A DNA stretch of 38,756 bases from CAZOWM01 sp964583615 (GTDB lineage Bacteria; Spirochaetota; B62-G9; DRHN01). Below are positions 17,622 to 25,056 of the stretch, piece by piece. The DNA lies in NCBI GenBank assembly GCA_964583615.1, contig CAZOWM010000033.1:1-38756 (forward strand), given 5' to 3'. Below the pieces are notes generated by a model that had not been told where the DNA came from, did not search any database, and saw nothing but the letters and a program-made list of their open reading frames with translations. Positions within the stretch are counted from its first letter, which is position 1. Each line of letters begins with the position of its first letter. Position numbers and translations under genes: made by a program.

Positions 17622-18626
17622 ATGCTGGAAAGAATGTTTAAGAGACATGAAACATATTTATTTATTATCATCATTTTATATTCCATTGTCGTCACATCCG
17701 TAAATAAATCCTTCATGTCATTCGAGAATTTCTTCGACATCATTCGTGGAAGCGCCGGTATGGGAATACTGGCAATGGGAGTGCTCGTGGTCCTGCTGTC
17801 CGGAGGGATCGATGTATCTTTCACCGCTGTAGCGATTTCCGGCGGATATATTGCCGTTCGGACAATTATGGCGACCGGATGGGACAGCCTTTTTGTTGCA
17901 TTTTTGATTTCATGCGCCATTGGAATCGCTCTTGGAGCTATAAACGGGGTAATTATTTCATATTTCAAGCTGCCGACTCTTATCACGACACTTGGCACAT
18001 TGAACGTTTTCCACGGTGCACTCACCACATTTGTCGGCACGGAGTCGGTCAATGCCCGCGAGATGCCCTTGTGTTTTGTCAATTTCGGCTCAGCCAGGCT
18101 CATAAAGCTTGTGAATGAGCAGGGGGGGACCTACGGGCTGTCCGTATTCATAATACCTCTTGTGGCGGTTATCGTTATCACCTGGTTTATTTTAAAGTAC
18201 ACAATGCTCGGTCGCGGTATTTTTGCGATTGGGAGCAACAAGGAATCTGCGATAAGGGCCGGGCTCAATGTGAAGGCGATTCAGATGTTCATTTATTCCT
18301 ATGTTGGATTCTTGGCCGGTGTGATGGGTGTTATTTCAGTTTCGGAGGTACGATGGGTGAATCCTGTCTATCTTGTTGGCACGGAATTGACCATCATCGC
18401 CGCGGTTGTGATCGGCGGAACAAAACTCACCGGAGGCTCAGGTACGATTCTGGGAACAATACTCGGCGTGGGTATTGTACGGATTTTGTACAACACGCTT
18501 GTCCTTCTCGGGTTATCTGCTGCGTGGAATAACTTTTTTGTGGGAATAATCATCATCGCGAGTGTGGCGATCACGTCATACAGGAATAAATTAAAAGCGA
18601 TGCGGTCTCTCACCTTCAAGATGTAG
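17622..18626 (+). CDS. Sugar ABC transporter permease (RbsC family), first
   Basis: 334 residues with about nine or ten hydrophobic segments. Diagnostic RbsC-family stretches are LSGGIDVSFTAVAISGG, LPTLITTLGTLNVFHG, the coupling-helix region GRGIFAIGSNKESAIRAGLNVKAIQMFIY, and GGTKLTGGSGTILGTILGVGI. The start ATG has AAAGGAAG upstream. It follows the ATPase by 35 bases and precedes a paralogous permease, so the channel is probably a heterodimer, as in autoinducer-2 and rhamnose importers. Confidence 0.93.
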   Translation: MLERMFKRHETYLFIIIILYSIVVTSVNKSFMSFENFFDIIRGSAGMGILAMGVLVVLLSGGIDVSFTAVAISGGYIAVRTIMATGWDSLFVAFLISCAIGIALGAINGVIISYFKLPTLITTLGTLNVFHGALTTFVGTESVNAREMPLCFVNFGSARLIKLVNEQGGTYGLSVFIIPLVAVIVITWFILKYTMLGRGIFAIGSNKESAIRAGLNVKAIQMFIYSYVGFLAGVMGVISVSEVRWVNPVYLVGTELTIIAAVVIGGTKLTGGSGTILGTILGVGIVRILYNTLVLLGLSAAWNNFFVGIIIIASVAITSYRNKLKAMRSLTFKM

Positions 18627-18653
18627 GATATTATGTGAGTTGGAGGCAAATCC

Positions 18654-19667
18654 TTGTTTCGTATAAAAGGACTGAAAAAAATAGATACAAATCTGACAAT
18701 TCTTTTCATAATTCTTGTTCTCGTTATTCTCACCCTCTCGGTGCTCCTCCCCGGGCACTTTTTCACATTCCGCAATTTTAAATCAATGGCATTTCAGTTC
18801 CCTGAATTTGGTTTGCTGGCACTTGCAATGACACTTGCAATGATCACCGGAGGCATTGATTTATCCGTTATTGCAACCGCAAATTTGACGGGGATTATTG
18901 CAGCGCTTATCATGACGAAGGGCGTCACTCCCGAAGCTCTGGGCCCTCATACCGCACTGATAATTATCGTTGCAGTCGTTGCGGCGCTTGTTCTGGCGAT
19001 TGTGTGCGGACTCATAAACGGATTTCTGATCTCATTCCTCGGCGTACCGGCAATTCTTGCCACGCTCGGCACAATGATTTTCTATTCCGGTGTAGGTATG
19101 GCAATAACAAAAGGAATCGGTGTGGTGGGATTTCCCGAAAGTTATCTGGAAATCGGGTCAGGCAGCTTCGCTCACATACCAATTCCCCTGATCATTTTTG
19201 TGGTGGTGACAGTGCTCATTGCGGTTGTCCTGCGCAAAACATCATTCGGTCTGAATATGTACTTTGTCGGTGCAAACCAGATCGCTGCGCGATTTTGCGG
19301 GATAAATATCAATTTCACCATTTTGCGGACCTATATGACCACAGGCCTGCTCGCCGGTATTTCCTCACTGATTATGATTTCCAGATTTAATTCGGCGAAA
19401 GTCGGCTATGGAGACACCTACCTTCTTCAGGCGATAGTTGTCGCGGTCCTGGGAGGTATCGATCCGTACGGGGGGCATGGAAGGGTCATCGGTGTAGTGA
19501 TGGGTATCATTATATTACAGGCCCTTCAGAATGCGTTTACTCTTTTTGGTTTTACTCCCTATGCAAAAGGGTTCATCTGGGGGCTTGTGCTCATTCTTGT
19601 CATGATTATCAATTTTATCACTTCCAAGTATCAGGAAAAAGCAAGGATTCAGAGGATGAGCGCCTGA
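18654..19667 (+). CDS. Sugar ABC transporter permease (RbsC family), second
   Basis: 337 residues, a paralogue of the gene before it. Motifs are MITGGIDLSVIATANLTG, GVPAILATLGTMIFYSG, the coupling region LNMYFVGANQIAARFCGININFTILRTYM and AVLGGIDPYGGHGRVIGVVMG. The start is TTG with GGAGG eight bases upstream. It is the last gene of the operon and converges on the repressor gene with 25 bases between stops; I see no clear terminator there. Confidence 0.92.
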   Translation: MFRIKGLKKIDTNLTILFIILVLVILTLSVLLPGHFFTFRNFKSMAFQFPEFGLLALAMTLAMITGGIDLSVIATANLTGIIAALIMTKGVTPEALGPHTALIIIVAVVAALVLAIVCGLINGFLISFLGVPAILATLGTMIFYSGVGMAITKGIGVVGFPESYLEIGSGSFAHIPIPLIIFVVVTVLIAVVLRKTSFGLNMYFVGANQIAARFCGININFTILRTYMTTGLLAGISSLIMISRFNSAKVGYGDTYLLQAIVVAVLGGIDPYGGHGRVIGVVMGIIILQALQNAFTLFGFTPYAKGFIWGLVLILVMIINFITSKYQEKARIQRMSA

Positions 19668-19692
19668 AGAGGGATGTGCGCATGCTCAGTGC

Positions 19693-20469
19693 TCATACGG
19701 TGATGAGCTCTATATCGTCGGCGCAGATGATTTCTCTGTATTCTTCCGGGATCTCGTTATCTGTGATGATAATATTGAAATCTTTCATATCCGCGAAGTA
19801 GCCGACTTTTGTTTTCCCGAATTTGGATGAGTCCAGAATGAGAATCTTTGTTTTTGATGAATCGAGAACGGCTTTCTTTGTCTCTACTTCGTAGGGATTC
19901 GCGCAGGTTACCCCGAGGGTCTCATGAAAACCGGCCGCTGAAATGATACTCTTGTCAGCGCGCGTTCTTTTAATGAGGCTGATACCCTCCTGGCTCTCAA
20001 ACATCAGTGTATTTTCGTGGAAATATCCACCGGCAAAAATTGGATTGCAGTTTTTCTTTCTGTATACCTCAACAAGAATATTCAGCGCATAACAGAGTAC
20101 AGTGACGGGAATTTCTTCTCTGATGAATTTTGCCACATATTCTGTGGTTGATCCAACGTCAAGAATGACTGTATCGTTCGCCTCTATCAAGGACGCTGCT
20201 TTCTGCCCGATACGGATCTTTTCCCTGGTCCTTCTCGTTTCTTCATTCTCAATGTTGTACTTTTCATCGTCAACTTTCGAGTCGACATACGCCTTGAAAA
20301 TCGCACCTCCCGGTATGAGCTCCACCACGTTATCATTTTCCAGCAGGTTGAGATCACGCCGTATGGTCATTTCAGACACGTTGAGCCGTTTCGTGAGCTC
20401 CTTGATGCTGATCGCGTTTTTATGTTTGAGCATATTGATAATATTCTTAATGCGTTCGTTTTTATTCAA
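19693..20469 (-). CDS. DeoR-family transcriptional repressor
   Basis: 258 residues. The N-terminal winged helix-turn-helix is ISIKELTKRLNVSEMTIRRDLNLLEND, followed by the ELIPGGA hinge. The C-terminal sugar-phosphate-sensing DeoRC domain carries DVGSTTEYVAKFI, LCYALNILVEVY and DSSKFGKTKVGYFADM. The family normally releases DNA when a phosphorylated intermediate of the pathway binds. The start is TTG 20469 with GGAG seven bases upstream. It sits between the importer and the BMC operon, divergent from the latter. Its own promoter carries the same operator found at the kinase, importer and BMC promoters, so it is the best candidate for the regulator of the whole island. Confidence 0.93.
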   Translation of the reverse strand: MNKNERIKNIINMLKHKNAISIKELTKRLNVSEMTIRRDLNLLENDNVVELIPGGAIFKAYVDSKVDDEKYNIENEETRRTREKIRIGQKAASLIEANDTVILDVGSTTEYVAKFIREEIPVTVLCYALNILVEVYRKKNCNPIFAGGYFHENTLMFESQEGISLIKRTRADKSIISAAGFHETLGVTCANPYEVETKKAVLDSSKTKILILDSSKFGKTKVGYFADMKDFNIIITDNEIPEEYREIICADDIELITV

Positions 20470-20505
20470 TGTCTTGCTCCATATTCATGTGGTAAATAAT
20501 ACCAT

Positions 20506-20533
20506 GAAAATTGTTATTATACGAACAATTTTC
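20506..20533. promoter_or_regulatory. Operator within 10-bp inverted repeat at the repressor promoter
   Basis: GAAAATTGTT and its exact complement AACAATTTTC flank 8 bases. The core TGTTATTATACGAACA (20512-20527) matches the BMC operator at 13 of 16 positions. On the minus strand it contains TATAAT, a perfect -10 for the repressor gene, so it fits autoregulation. Confidence 0.6.
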
Positions 20534-20715
20534 TCTAAGTGTTCGCAGTGCAAAATATGTGCGTATTCCGTATCGTACCGCATTGTTCTTCAATTTTACC
20601 TATATATAAGAAAAAAATAAAGCTTTAATTACAATAATTATATATTTACACTTCTGAAATATTCATTATCCAAATAGGTGAATTTCGAAAATGAAAAAAT
20701 TGAGAAAAAAGTTTA

Positions 20716-20743
20716 TTGACATTCATTAATAAAATGTTATAAT
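20716..20743 (+). promoter_or_regulatory. Strong sigma-70 promoter of BMC operon
   Basis: Consensus TTGACA (20716-20721), 16-base spacer, consensus TATAAT (20738-20743). Both hexamers are perfect, as expected for abundant shell proteins, and the operator covers the -10. Confidence 0.85.
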
Positions 20744-20750
20744 AGTAACA
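20735..20750 (+). promoter_or_regulatory. Predicted DeoR-family operator, BMC promoter
   Basis: TGTTATAATAGTAACA, an imperfect palindrome with arms TGTTA and TAACA around six bases. It fully overlaps the -10 hexamer. Used here as the reference site for the island. Confidence 0.65.
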
Positions 20751-20848
20751 GAAATTGATGATATACACAAATAACTCATGTAAATGAAAGGAATTTATCA
20801 CATATTTTTCATAAGCTGCATTTTATTACTAAGATAAGGGGAAAGTAT

Positions 20849-21154
20849 ATGGAGAATGTCTATTCTGATGCACTTGGTATGATAGAAACAAGGGGATTTG
20901 CTGCCATGGTTGAAGCCTCCGATGCAATGGTAAAGGCAGCAAAGGTGGAGCTTACCGGCTATGAAAGGGTAGGCGGGGGATATGTCACAGCCATCGTTCG
21001 CGGGGACGTAGCGGCTGTTCGTGCAGCGCTCGATGCGGGAAGCAGGGCCGCGGAGAAGGTTGGTGAAGTTGTAACAGTGCATATCATCCCAAGACCTCAT
21101 GAAAATGTCGACAGAGTCCATCCACTCGGGAGAGGTCCGGAAAAGAACGATTAA
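20849..21154 (+). CDS. BMC-H hexameric shell protein (PduA/CcmK-like), copy 1
   Basis: 101 residues, one BMC domain: ALGMIETRGFAAMVEASDAMVKAAKVELTGYERVGGGYVTAIVRGDVAAVRAALDAG. Such proteins form flat hexamers that tile the facets of a microcompartment; the pore loop here reads VGGGY. The short tail after HIIPRPH is charged. It is the first gene of the operon, with AGGGGA before its ATG. Copy 2, 0.8 kb downstream, is nearly identical in protein but not in codons. Confidence 0.97.
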   Translation: MENVYSDALGMIETRGFAAMVEASDAMVKAAKVELTGYERVGGGYVTAIVRGDVAAVRAALDAGSRAAEKVGEVVTVHIIPRPHENVDRVHPLGRGPEKND

Positions 21155-21195
21155 ACGCGGGGTGCACATGAAAAACAGTCGGTGCAAAAATGCTC

Positions 21196-21229
21196 TTATG
21201 CGACAGTTCAGGGTACAAAACGCGCATAA
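21196..21229 (+). other. Stem-loop between BMC-H and BMC-T genes
   Basis: TTATGCG and CGCATAA pair perfectly (7 bp) around a 20-base loop in the 100-base spacer. No T-run follows, so it is not a standard terminator. A role in setting the level of the first transcript segment is possible only as inference. Confidence 0.35.
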
Positions 21230-21254
21230 AAAATTACAAGGGTAGGTAACGGCA

Positions 21255-21893
21255 ATGGCGAACATAGAATTGAGGACGTTCAGCTTTTTGGACTCACTTC
21301 AGCTTCAGATGGCTTCATTTATCGCAGGTGTCTCGAAAGGGTATTTCCCTGTGGCGGAACAGGCATGTTGCGTGGTGGAAATCTCACCCGGAATCGAGAT
21401 CAACAGGCTCACCGATATCGCAGTAAAAGCCACTGATGTGAAACCGGGGCTGCAGATCGTTGAGCGGCTGTTTGGAATGCTCGAGGTGCATTCCCATAAT
21501 CAGGGTGATGCCCGACAGGCGGGAAACGCGATACTGGAGGCGATCAACCTGAAAGAGGAACAGCGAATGAAGCCTCAGATACTGACCAGTCAGCTTATTA
21601 AAAACATCGATGATCACCACGCACAGCTCATCAATAGAGTGCGGCATGGCAACATGGTATTGAAGGGCAATACACTTTACATCCTCGAAATTGAACCTGC
21701 AGGGTATGCCTATTATGCGGCAAATGAGGCAGAGAAGGCGTCGCATATAAACATCATCGAGGTGGTCGGTTTTGGAAGGTTCGGAAGGATCTATATTGCC
21801 GGTGATGAATCTGAAGTGCTGGTATCGAAGGATATTGTTGAAAAAAGGCTCAGTGGTCTCACCGGTGTCGAGGCGAGTGGAAAGAACGAGTAA
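21255..21893 (+). CDS. BMC-T shell protein (double-BMC-domain, likely stacking trimer)
   Basis: 212 residues. The sequence begins ELRTFSFLDSLQLQMASFIAGVSKGYFPVAEQACCVVEISPGIEINRLTDIALK-like and has a second half with VLKGNTLYILEIEPAGYAYYAANEAEKASHINIIEVVGFGRFGRIYIAGDESEV. Both halves show the BMC fold: a central helix preceded by a PG and followed by VEV/VVGF-G-x-x-GR-x-x-x-G. From memory it resembles the BMC-T of Haliangium that form stacked, gated trimers; a structure search would confirm this. A large gated pore for bulkier metabolites or cofactors would follow. It lies between the two BMC-H genes. Confidence 0.85.
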   Translation: MANIELRTFSFLDSLQLQMASFIAGVSKGYFPVAEQACCVVEISPGIEINRLTDIAVKATDVKPGLQIVERLFGMLEVHSHNQGDARQAGNAILEAINLKEEQRMKPQILTSQLIKNIDDHHAQLINRVRHGNMVLKGNTLYILEIEPAGYAYYAANEAEKASHINIIEVVGFGRFGRIYIAGDESEVLVSKDIVEKRLSGLTGVEASGKNE

Positions 21894-21946
21894 TCACACA
21901 CTATGCCAATTGAGAGAATATTACATGAAGAGTAAGGAGCGGGTAA

Positions 21947-22288
21947 ATGTCAGATATTTACATGGATGCACTCGGAATGATTGAAACGAGGGGTTTTGCT
22001 GCAATGGTTGAGGCTTCGGATGCGATGGTAAAGGCTGCGAAGGTGGAACTTACAGGATATGAAAGAGTTGGCGGCGGATACGTCACTGCAATAGTGCGCG
22101 GCGATGTTGCCGCAGTGCGGGCTGCTCTCGACGCAGGCGGCAGGGCGGCAGAAAAGGTTGGCGAAGTGGTCTCGGTACACATCATTCCAAGACCTCATGC
22201 AAATGTTGATGAAGTGTTGCCTCTCGGCCGGGGCCCGAAAGAAAAGGGAGCGAGAAGCAGAAAGATGTCGAGTATGGAAACAGACTGA
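21947..22288 (+). CDS. BMC-H hexameric shell protein, copy 2
   Basis: 113 residues. From the DALGMIETRGF stretch to LGRGP it differs from copy 1 at only about six residues, but many codons differ at the third base. It carries a longer charged tail (KEKGARSRKMSSMETD). The pore loop VGGGY is the same. An AAGGAGCGGG site precedes the ATG. The two copies can form mixed hexamers or facets; the tail may give copy 2 an extra inner or outer contact. Confidence 0.97.
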   Translation: MSDIYMDALGMIETRGFAAMVEASDAMVKAAKVELTGYERVGGGYVTAIVRGDVAAVRAALDAGGRAAEKVGEVVSVHIIPRPHANVDEVLPLGRGPKEKGARSRKMSSMETD

Positions 22289-22418
22289 CCCCCAACCGTT
22301 GATCTCTGACAGGGCTTCGGAGCTGATGCATGTAACTGCATTGCGTCTGCGCGCGGCCGAAAAGGGAACACAGGCATTTTGCCGTGAGATTTCATTCGGA
22401 AAGTTGAGGATGAGGAAT

Positions 22419-22721
22419 ATGGTACTTGCGAAGGTAGTCGGAACAGTCGTGTCAACGAGAAAGGAGGAGAAGATCGAGGGGATTAAGTTTCTTCTCCTTG
22501 AGAAGGTCAATCCGGAAACAATGAAAGGGAAAAAAGACTACGTTGTCGCCATGGATAGTGTCGGGGCCGGTCTGGGGGAAATTGTTTTCTATGTTTCCGG
22601 AAGCAGCTCCCGAATGACTGAGACAACTCAGGGCCGGCCCAGTGATGCAACGATTACTGCAATAGTCGATTCAATTGACATGAATGGTGAGTTCGTGTAT
22701 CAGAAAGACGCATCGCTGTAG
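22419..22721 (+). CDS. BMC-P pentameric vertex protein (EutN/CcmL family), 1
   Basis: 100 residues from ATG 22419 (MVLAKVVGTVVSTRKEEKIEG), with GAGGA nine bases upstream; an ATG three codons earlier is also in frame. The family pattern is complete: a small barrel starting K-V-V-G-T-V-V-S-T-x-K, then FLLLEKVNP, YVVAMDSVGAGLGEIVFYVSGSSSRMT and DATITAIVDSID. Pentamers of this family cap the shell vertices. A 130-base gap without a gene precedes it, unusual in this tight operon. Confidence 0.95.
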   Translation: MVLAKVVGTVVSTRKEEKIEGIKFLLLEKVNPETMKGKKDYVVAMDSVGAGLGEIVFYVSGSSSRMTETTQGRPSDATITAIVDSIDMNGEFVYQKDASL

Positions 22722-22768
22722 CCCAAAGGCAGTCGGGAGACGCAGGTGAAAAGGACACAGGGAAAAAT

Positions 22769-23056
22769 ATGATTTTCGGGATAGTGGTGGGTACAGTTGT
22801 CGGAACAAAAAAGAGCGACAATATTGTGGGAACCAAATACCAGCTTGTGCGTCTCTGTAATTACAGGGGAGAGGATGGGAGTGAATATCTCGTCGCGCTT
22901 GACGGAGTCGGTGCGGGTATGGATGAAATGGTCATCATATCACAGGGGAGCTCGTGCAGGCAGACGGAAATGACGAAAGAGAGGCCCATAGACGCGCTGA
23001 TCGTCGGGATCGTTGATCTTGTTGAGAAGAACGGTGAGATTGTGTTCAGGAAGTAA
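22769..23056 (+). CDS. BMC-P pentameric vertex protein, 2
   Basis: 95 residues. GIVVGTVVGTKKSDNIVGTKYQLVRL, YLVALDGVGAGMDEMVIISQGSSCRQTEM and DALIVGIVDLVEKNGEIVF follow the EutN/CcmL pattern and are closest to the BMC-P just upstream (shared QGSS/SGSSSRxTE block), so the two arose by duplication. AGGG precedes the ATG. It caps shell vertices, possibly in mixed use with the other three BMC-P of the operon. Confidence 0.95.
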   Translation: MIFGIVVGTVVGTKKSDNIVGTKYQLVRLCNYRGEDGSEYLVALDGVGAGMDEMVIISQGSSCRQTEMTKERPIDALIVGIVDLVEKNGEIVFRK

Positions 23057-23062
23057 GAGTGC

Positions 23063-24451
23063 GTGTACCCTCGTTCAGTGTTCGAAGAAAAAATGAATCT
23101 GATGGAAACGGCATCTGACAGATTGAGTGACATCATCCGCAGGTATGGAATCGTGGAGGAGGAGCCTGGAGAAAAACTTCCTTTGCATAAAAAATTGAGC
23201 ACGATGAAAAACGTGGATACGATTATCATAAATGGAACGGGATTCGAGCCGCTTGTTGAGTGCGATAGATACCTATTGAAAACGGAAAGCCCGAGGATTA
23301 TCAAAGGAATCGAGTTCCTTGCTGAACGTCTCGGCGCAGAGCGAAGCTTCATCGCGTTAAATGAAAAATACCGTAACGCATATGAAATTTTCACCAGGGC
23401 TCTCCGAAACAGGGATGATGTGAAGGCGGTATTTGTACAGGATTTTTATCCGTCGGGCGATGAGCGTGTTCTCGTGTACGAGATTACAGGGAGGATTGTC
23501 CCAGAAGGAGGCAGCACGCTTGATGCCGGCTGTATTGTAATGAATGTGGATACGGTTTTTGATATCTGGAATGCTTTTTCAGAACAGATTCCGGTTACCA
23601 GAGTCTTTCTCTCATGCGCAGGGGAGCTGAAATATCCATCAATTGTCCACGCGCACATAGGCACGACAATCGGTGAGATCATCTCACTCTGCGGCGGATC
23701 AACGGTTGAGGATTATGTCACCGTCATCGGGGGACCGCTCAGGGGATATGTCGAGACTGATTTCGATGCGCCGGTGGGCATGGGTACGAAAAGTGTACTT
23801 GTGCTGCCGAGAGAGCATGAGATTGTGGAAAGACTGACGCTGCCGCTGGAGGTGACGGTATCGCGGAGTAAAGCGCAGAGTTACCTGTGGACTTTTTGCA
23901 CGGATTTCTGTCCCCTGCATCTGCTCGGGTACGGTATCGACCCCTCGACGATAATGCGGCAGATTACGTACAATCTTCATGATGCGCCGGTCTCTGTTCT
24001 GAATGGAGTGTTTCTTTGCAGTGGATGCGGTATCTGTGATATGCACTCAGGCGCCCTCTTTTTCAGCCCCTCCGCTGTCAACAGTGCGCTGAGGCGCAGA
24101 TTGAGGGAAGAAGGGTTCACTCCAACATTTTCGGGAATAATACCTTCGGTCAATGAAATGCGAGAATGGAGGAAGGTCCCGCGGTCAAAGGTCATGGAGA
24201 GACTGCGGATCAGCAGATACGGCAACGTCCAGTTTCAACGCTGTTTGGAAACCGATCCTTCCCGTGTCGAGATAATGCTCGTTCAGGGACCGGATATTCG
24301 GTTGAAGCCGGTGGTAGCGGTTGGTGAAAGAGTCGCTGAAAGAAGCCTTATCGCTGAAGCTCCTCCTCATGATGGCGGAGCAAATGTACATGCGAGTATC
24401 GACGGCAGGGTAATATATCTGGATGAAGAAAGGATAATAATTGCAAAGTGA
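23063..24451 (+). CDS. PduS/RnfC-like protein with degenerate cofactor motifs
   Basis: 462 residues with the PduS layout: an N-terminal flavoprotein-like part (INGTGFEPLVECDRYLL, VIGGPLRG), an SLBB-like middle, a ferredoxin-like segment and a C-terminal barrel. PduS-type proteins carry electrons across or inside a BMC using FMN and two 4Fe-4S clusters. Here the glycine-rich loop usual near residue 40 (GAGGAGFP in the family) reads EEEPGEKLP. The first cluster motif keeps only C279 and C283. The second keeps C319, C322 and C325 but lacks the fourth Cys. It may bind one modified cluster or none. The start is GTG 23063 (AGGAAG nine bases before), with ATG 23093 an alternative. Its end overlaps the next gene by 4 bases. 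Confidence 0.85.
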   Translation: MYPRSVFEEKMNLMETASDRLSDIIRRYGIVEEEPGEKLPLHKKLSTMKNVDTIIINGTGFEPLVECDRYLLKTESPRIIKGIEFLAERLGAERSFIALNEKYRNAYEIFTRALRNRDDVKAVFVQDFYPSGDERVLVYEITGRIVPEGGSTLDAGCIVMNVDTVFDIWNAFSEQIPVTRVFLSCAGELKYPSIVHAHIGTTIGEIISLCGGSTVEDYVTVIGGPLRGYVETDFDAPVGMGTKSVLVLPREHEIVERLTLPLEVTVSRSKAQSYLWTFCTDFCPLHLLGYGIDPSTIMRQITYNLHDAPVSVLNGVFLCSGCGICDMHSGALFFSPSAVNSALRRRLREEGFTPTFSGIIPSVNEMREWRKVPRSKVMERLRISRYGNVQFQRCLETDPSRVEIMLVQGPDIRLKPVVAVGERVAERSLIAEAPPHDGGANVHASIDGRVIYLDEERIIIAK

Positions 24452-25041
24452 GCACCGATAGAAATCATTTGGATATCCCTGTTATTGGAGTACTGGAGTT
24501 CAGCAGTATTGCAGTCGGCATTAAAGCAATGGATGAGATGGTGAAGGCAGCTCCGATTCGAATTTTGTTTGCAAAAACGGTGTGCCCTGGGAAGTTTGTC
24601 ATTATGTTCTCGGGTGATGTTGCATCCGTCGATGCGTCACTCACGCGGGGCAAAATTTCGGGTGAAGGGTATCTCATTGACGAGCTTTTCATTCCGAATC
24701 TTCATGAGCAGGTTATTCCCGCGATAAATAAAATCGTTTACTGCCGGATCTGGGATGCTGTAGGGATAATAGAATCCTTTTCCGTCGTAGCAAGCATTGA
24801 AAGCGGCGATATTGCGGCGAAAACCGCAGATATATCGATTATCGAAATCCGCCTGGCAACAGGCCTTGGCGGGAAATCCTATGTCAAGATCATGGGCAAT
24901 ATCCACGAGGTGGAGGCAGCCATGGCAGCGGGGGTGCAGTATATCAAACAAAAGGGGCTGCTGTGCAAGGATGTGGTCATTGCGAAGCCTCATCCGGACA
25001 TAAGGGCTTTTTTCTACGATGAAACCGGCGCATTTGAATAG
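24448..25041 (+). CDS. BMC-T trimeric shell protein (two tandem BMC domains)
   Basis: 197 residues. Domain 1: IGVLEFSSIAVGIKAMDEMVKAAPIRILFAKTVCPGKFVIMFSGDVASVDASL. Domain 2: AVGIIESFSVVASIESGDIAAKTADISIIEIRLATGLGGKSYVKIMGNIHEVEAAM. This is the non-permuted double BMC arrangement seen in PduT and Haliangium BMC-T1, giving pseudo-hexameric trimers. PduT carries an Fe-S cluster in its pore, but I see no Cys at an obvious pore position (the pore loops read CPGKF and GLGGKSY), so an open pore is more likely. It starts at GTG within the stop of the PduS-like gene, which implies coupled translation. Confidence 0.93.
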   Translation: MSTDRNHLDIPVIGVLEFSSIAVGIKAMDEMVKAAPIRILFAKTVCPGKFVIMFSGDVASVDASLTRGKISGEGYLIDELFIPNLHEQVIPAINKIVYCRIWDAVGIIESFSVVASIESGDIAAKTADISIIEIRLATGLGGKSYVKIMGNIHEVEAAMAAGVQYIKQKGLLCKDVVIAKPHPDIRAFFYDETGAFE

Positions 25042-25056
25042 GTGGGGAGTAACCCT

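Larger units (their letters stand above)
20470..20848. other. Divergent control region, repressor / BMC operon
   Basis: 379 AT-rich bases. The repressor-proximal end holds an operator inside a longer inverted repeat (20506-20533), and the BMC side holds a strong promoter with a second operator (20716-20750). The part between (20540-20710) has no ORF or element I recognise. The BMC leader is about 98 bases long. Confidence 0.7.

Noticed and set aside
19681..19706. GCTCAT-N6-ATGAGC as a bidirectional terminator between importer and repressor
   Set aside because: It lies mostly within the repressor coding end and lacks T-runs on both sides.
22104..22418. N-terminal extension of the first BMC-P protein
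   Set aside because: It overlaps the intact second BMC-H gene and shows no family similarity; the start at 22419 has its own ribosome-binding site.
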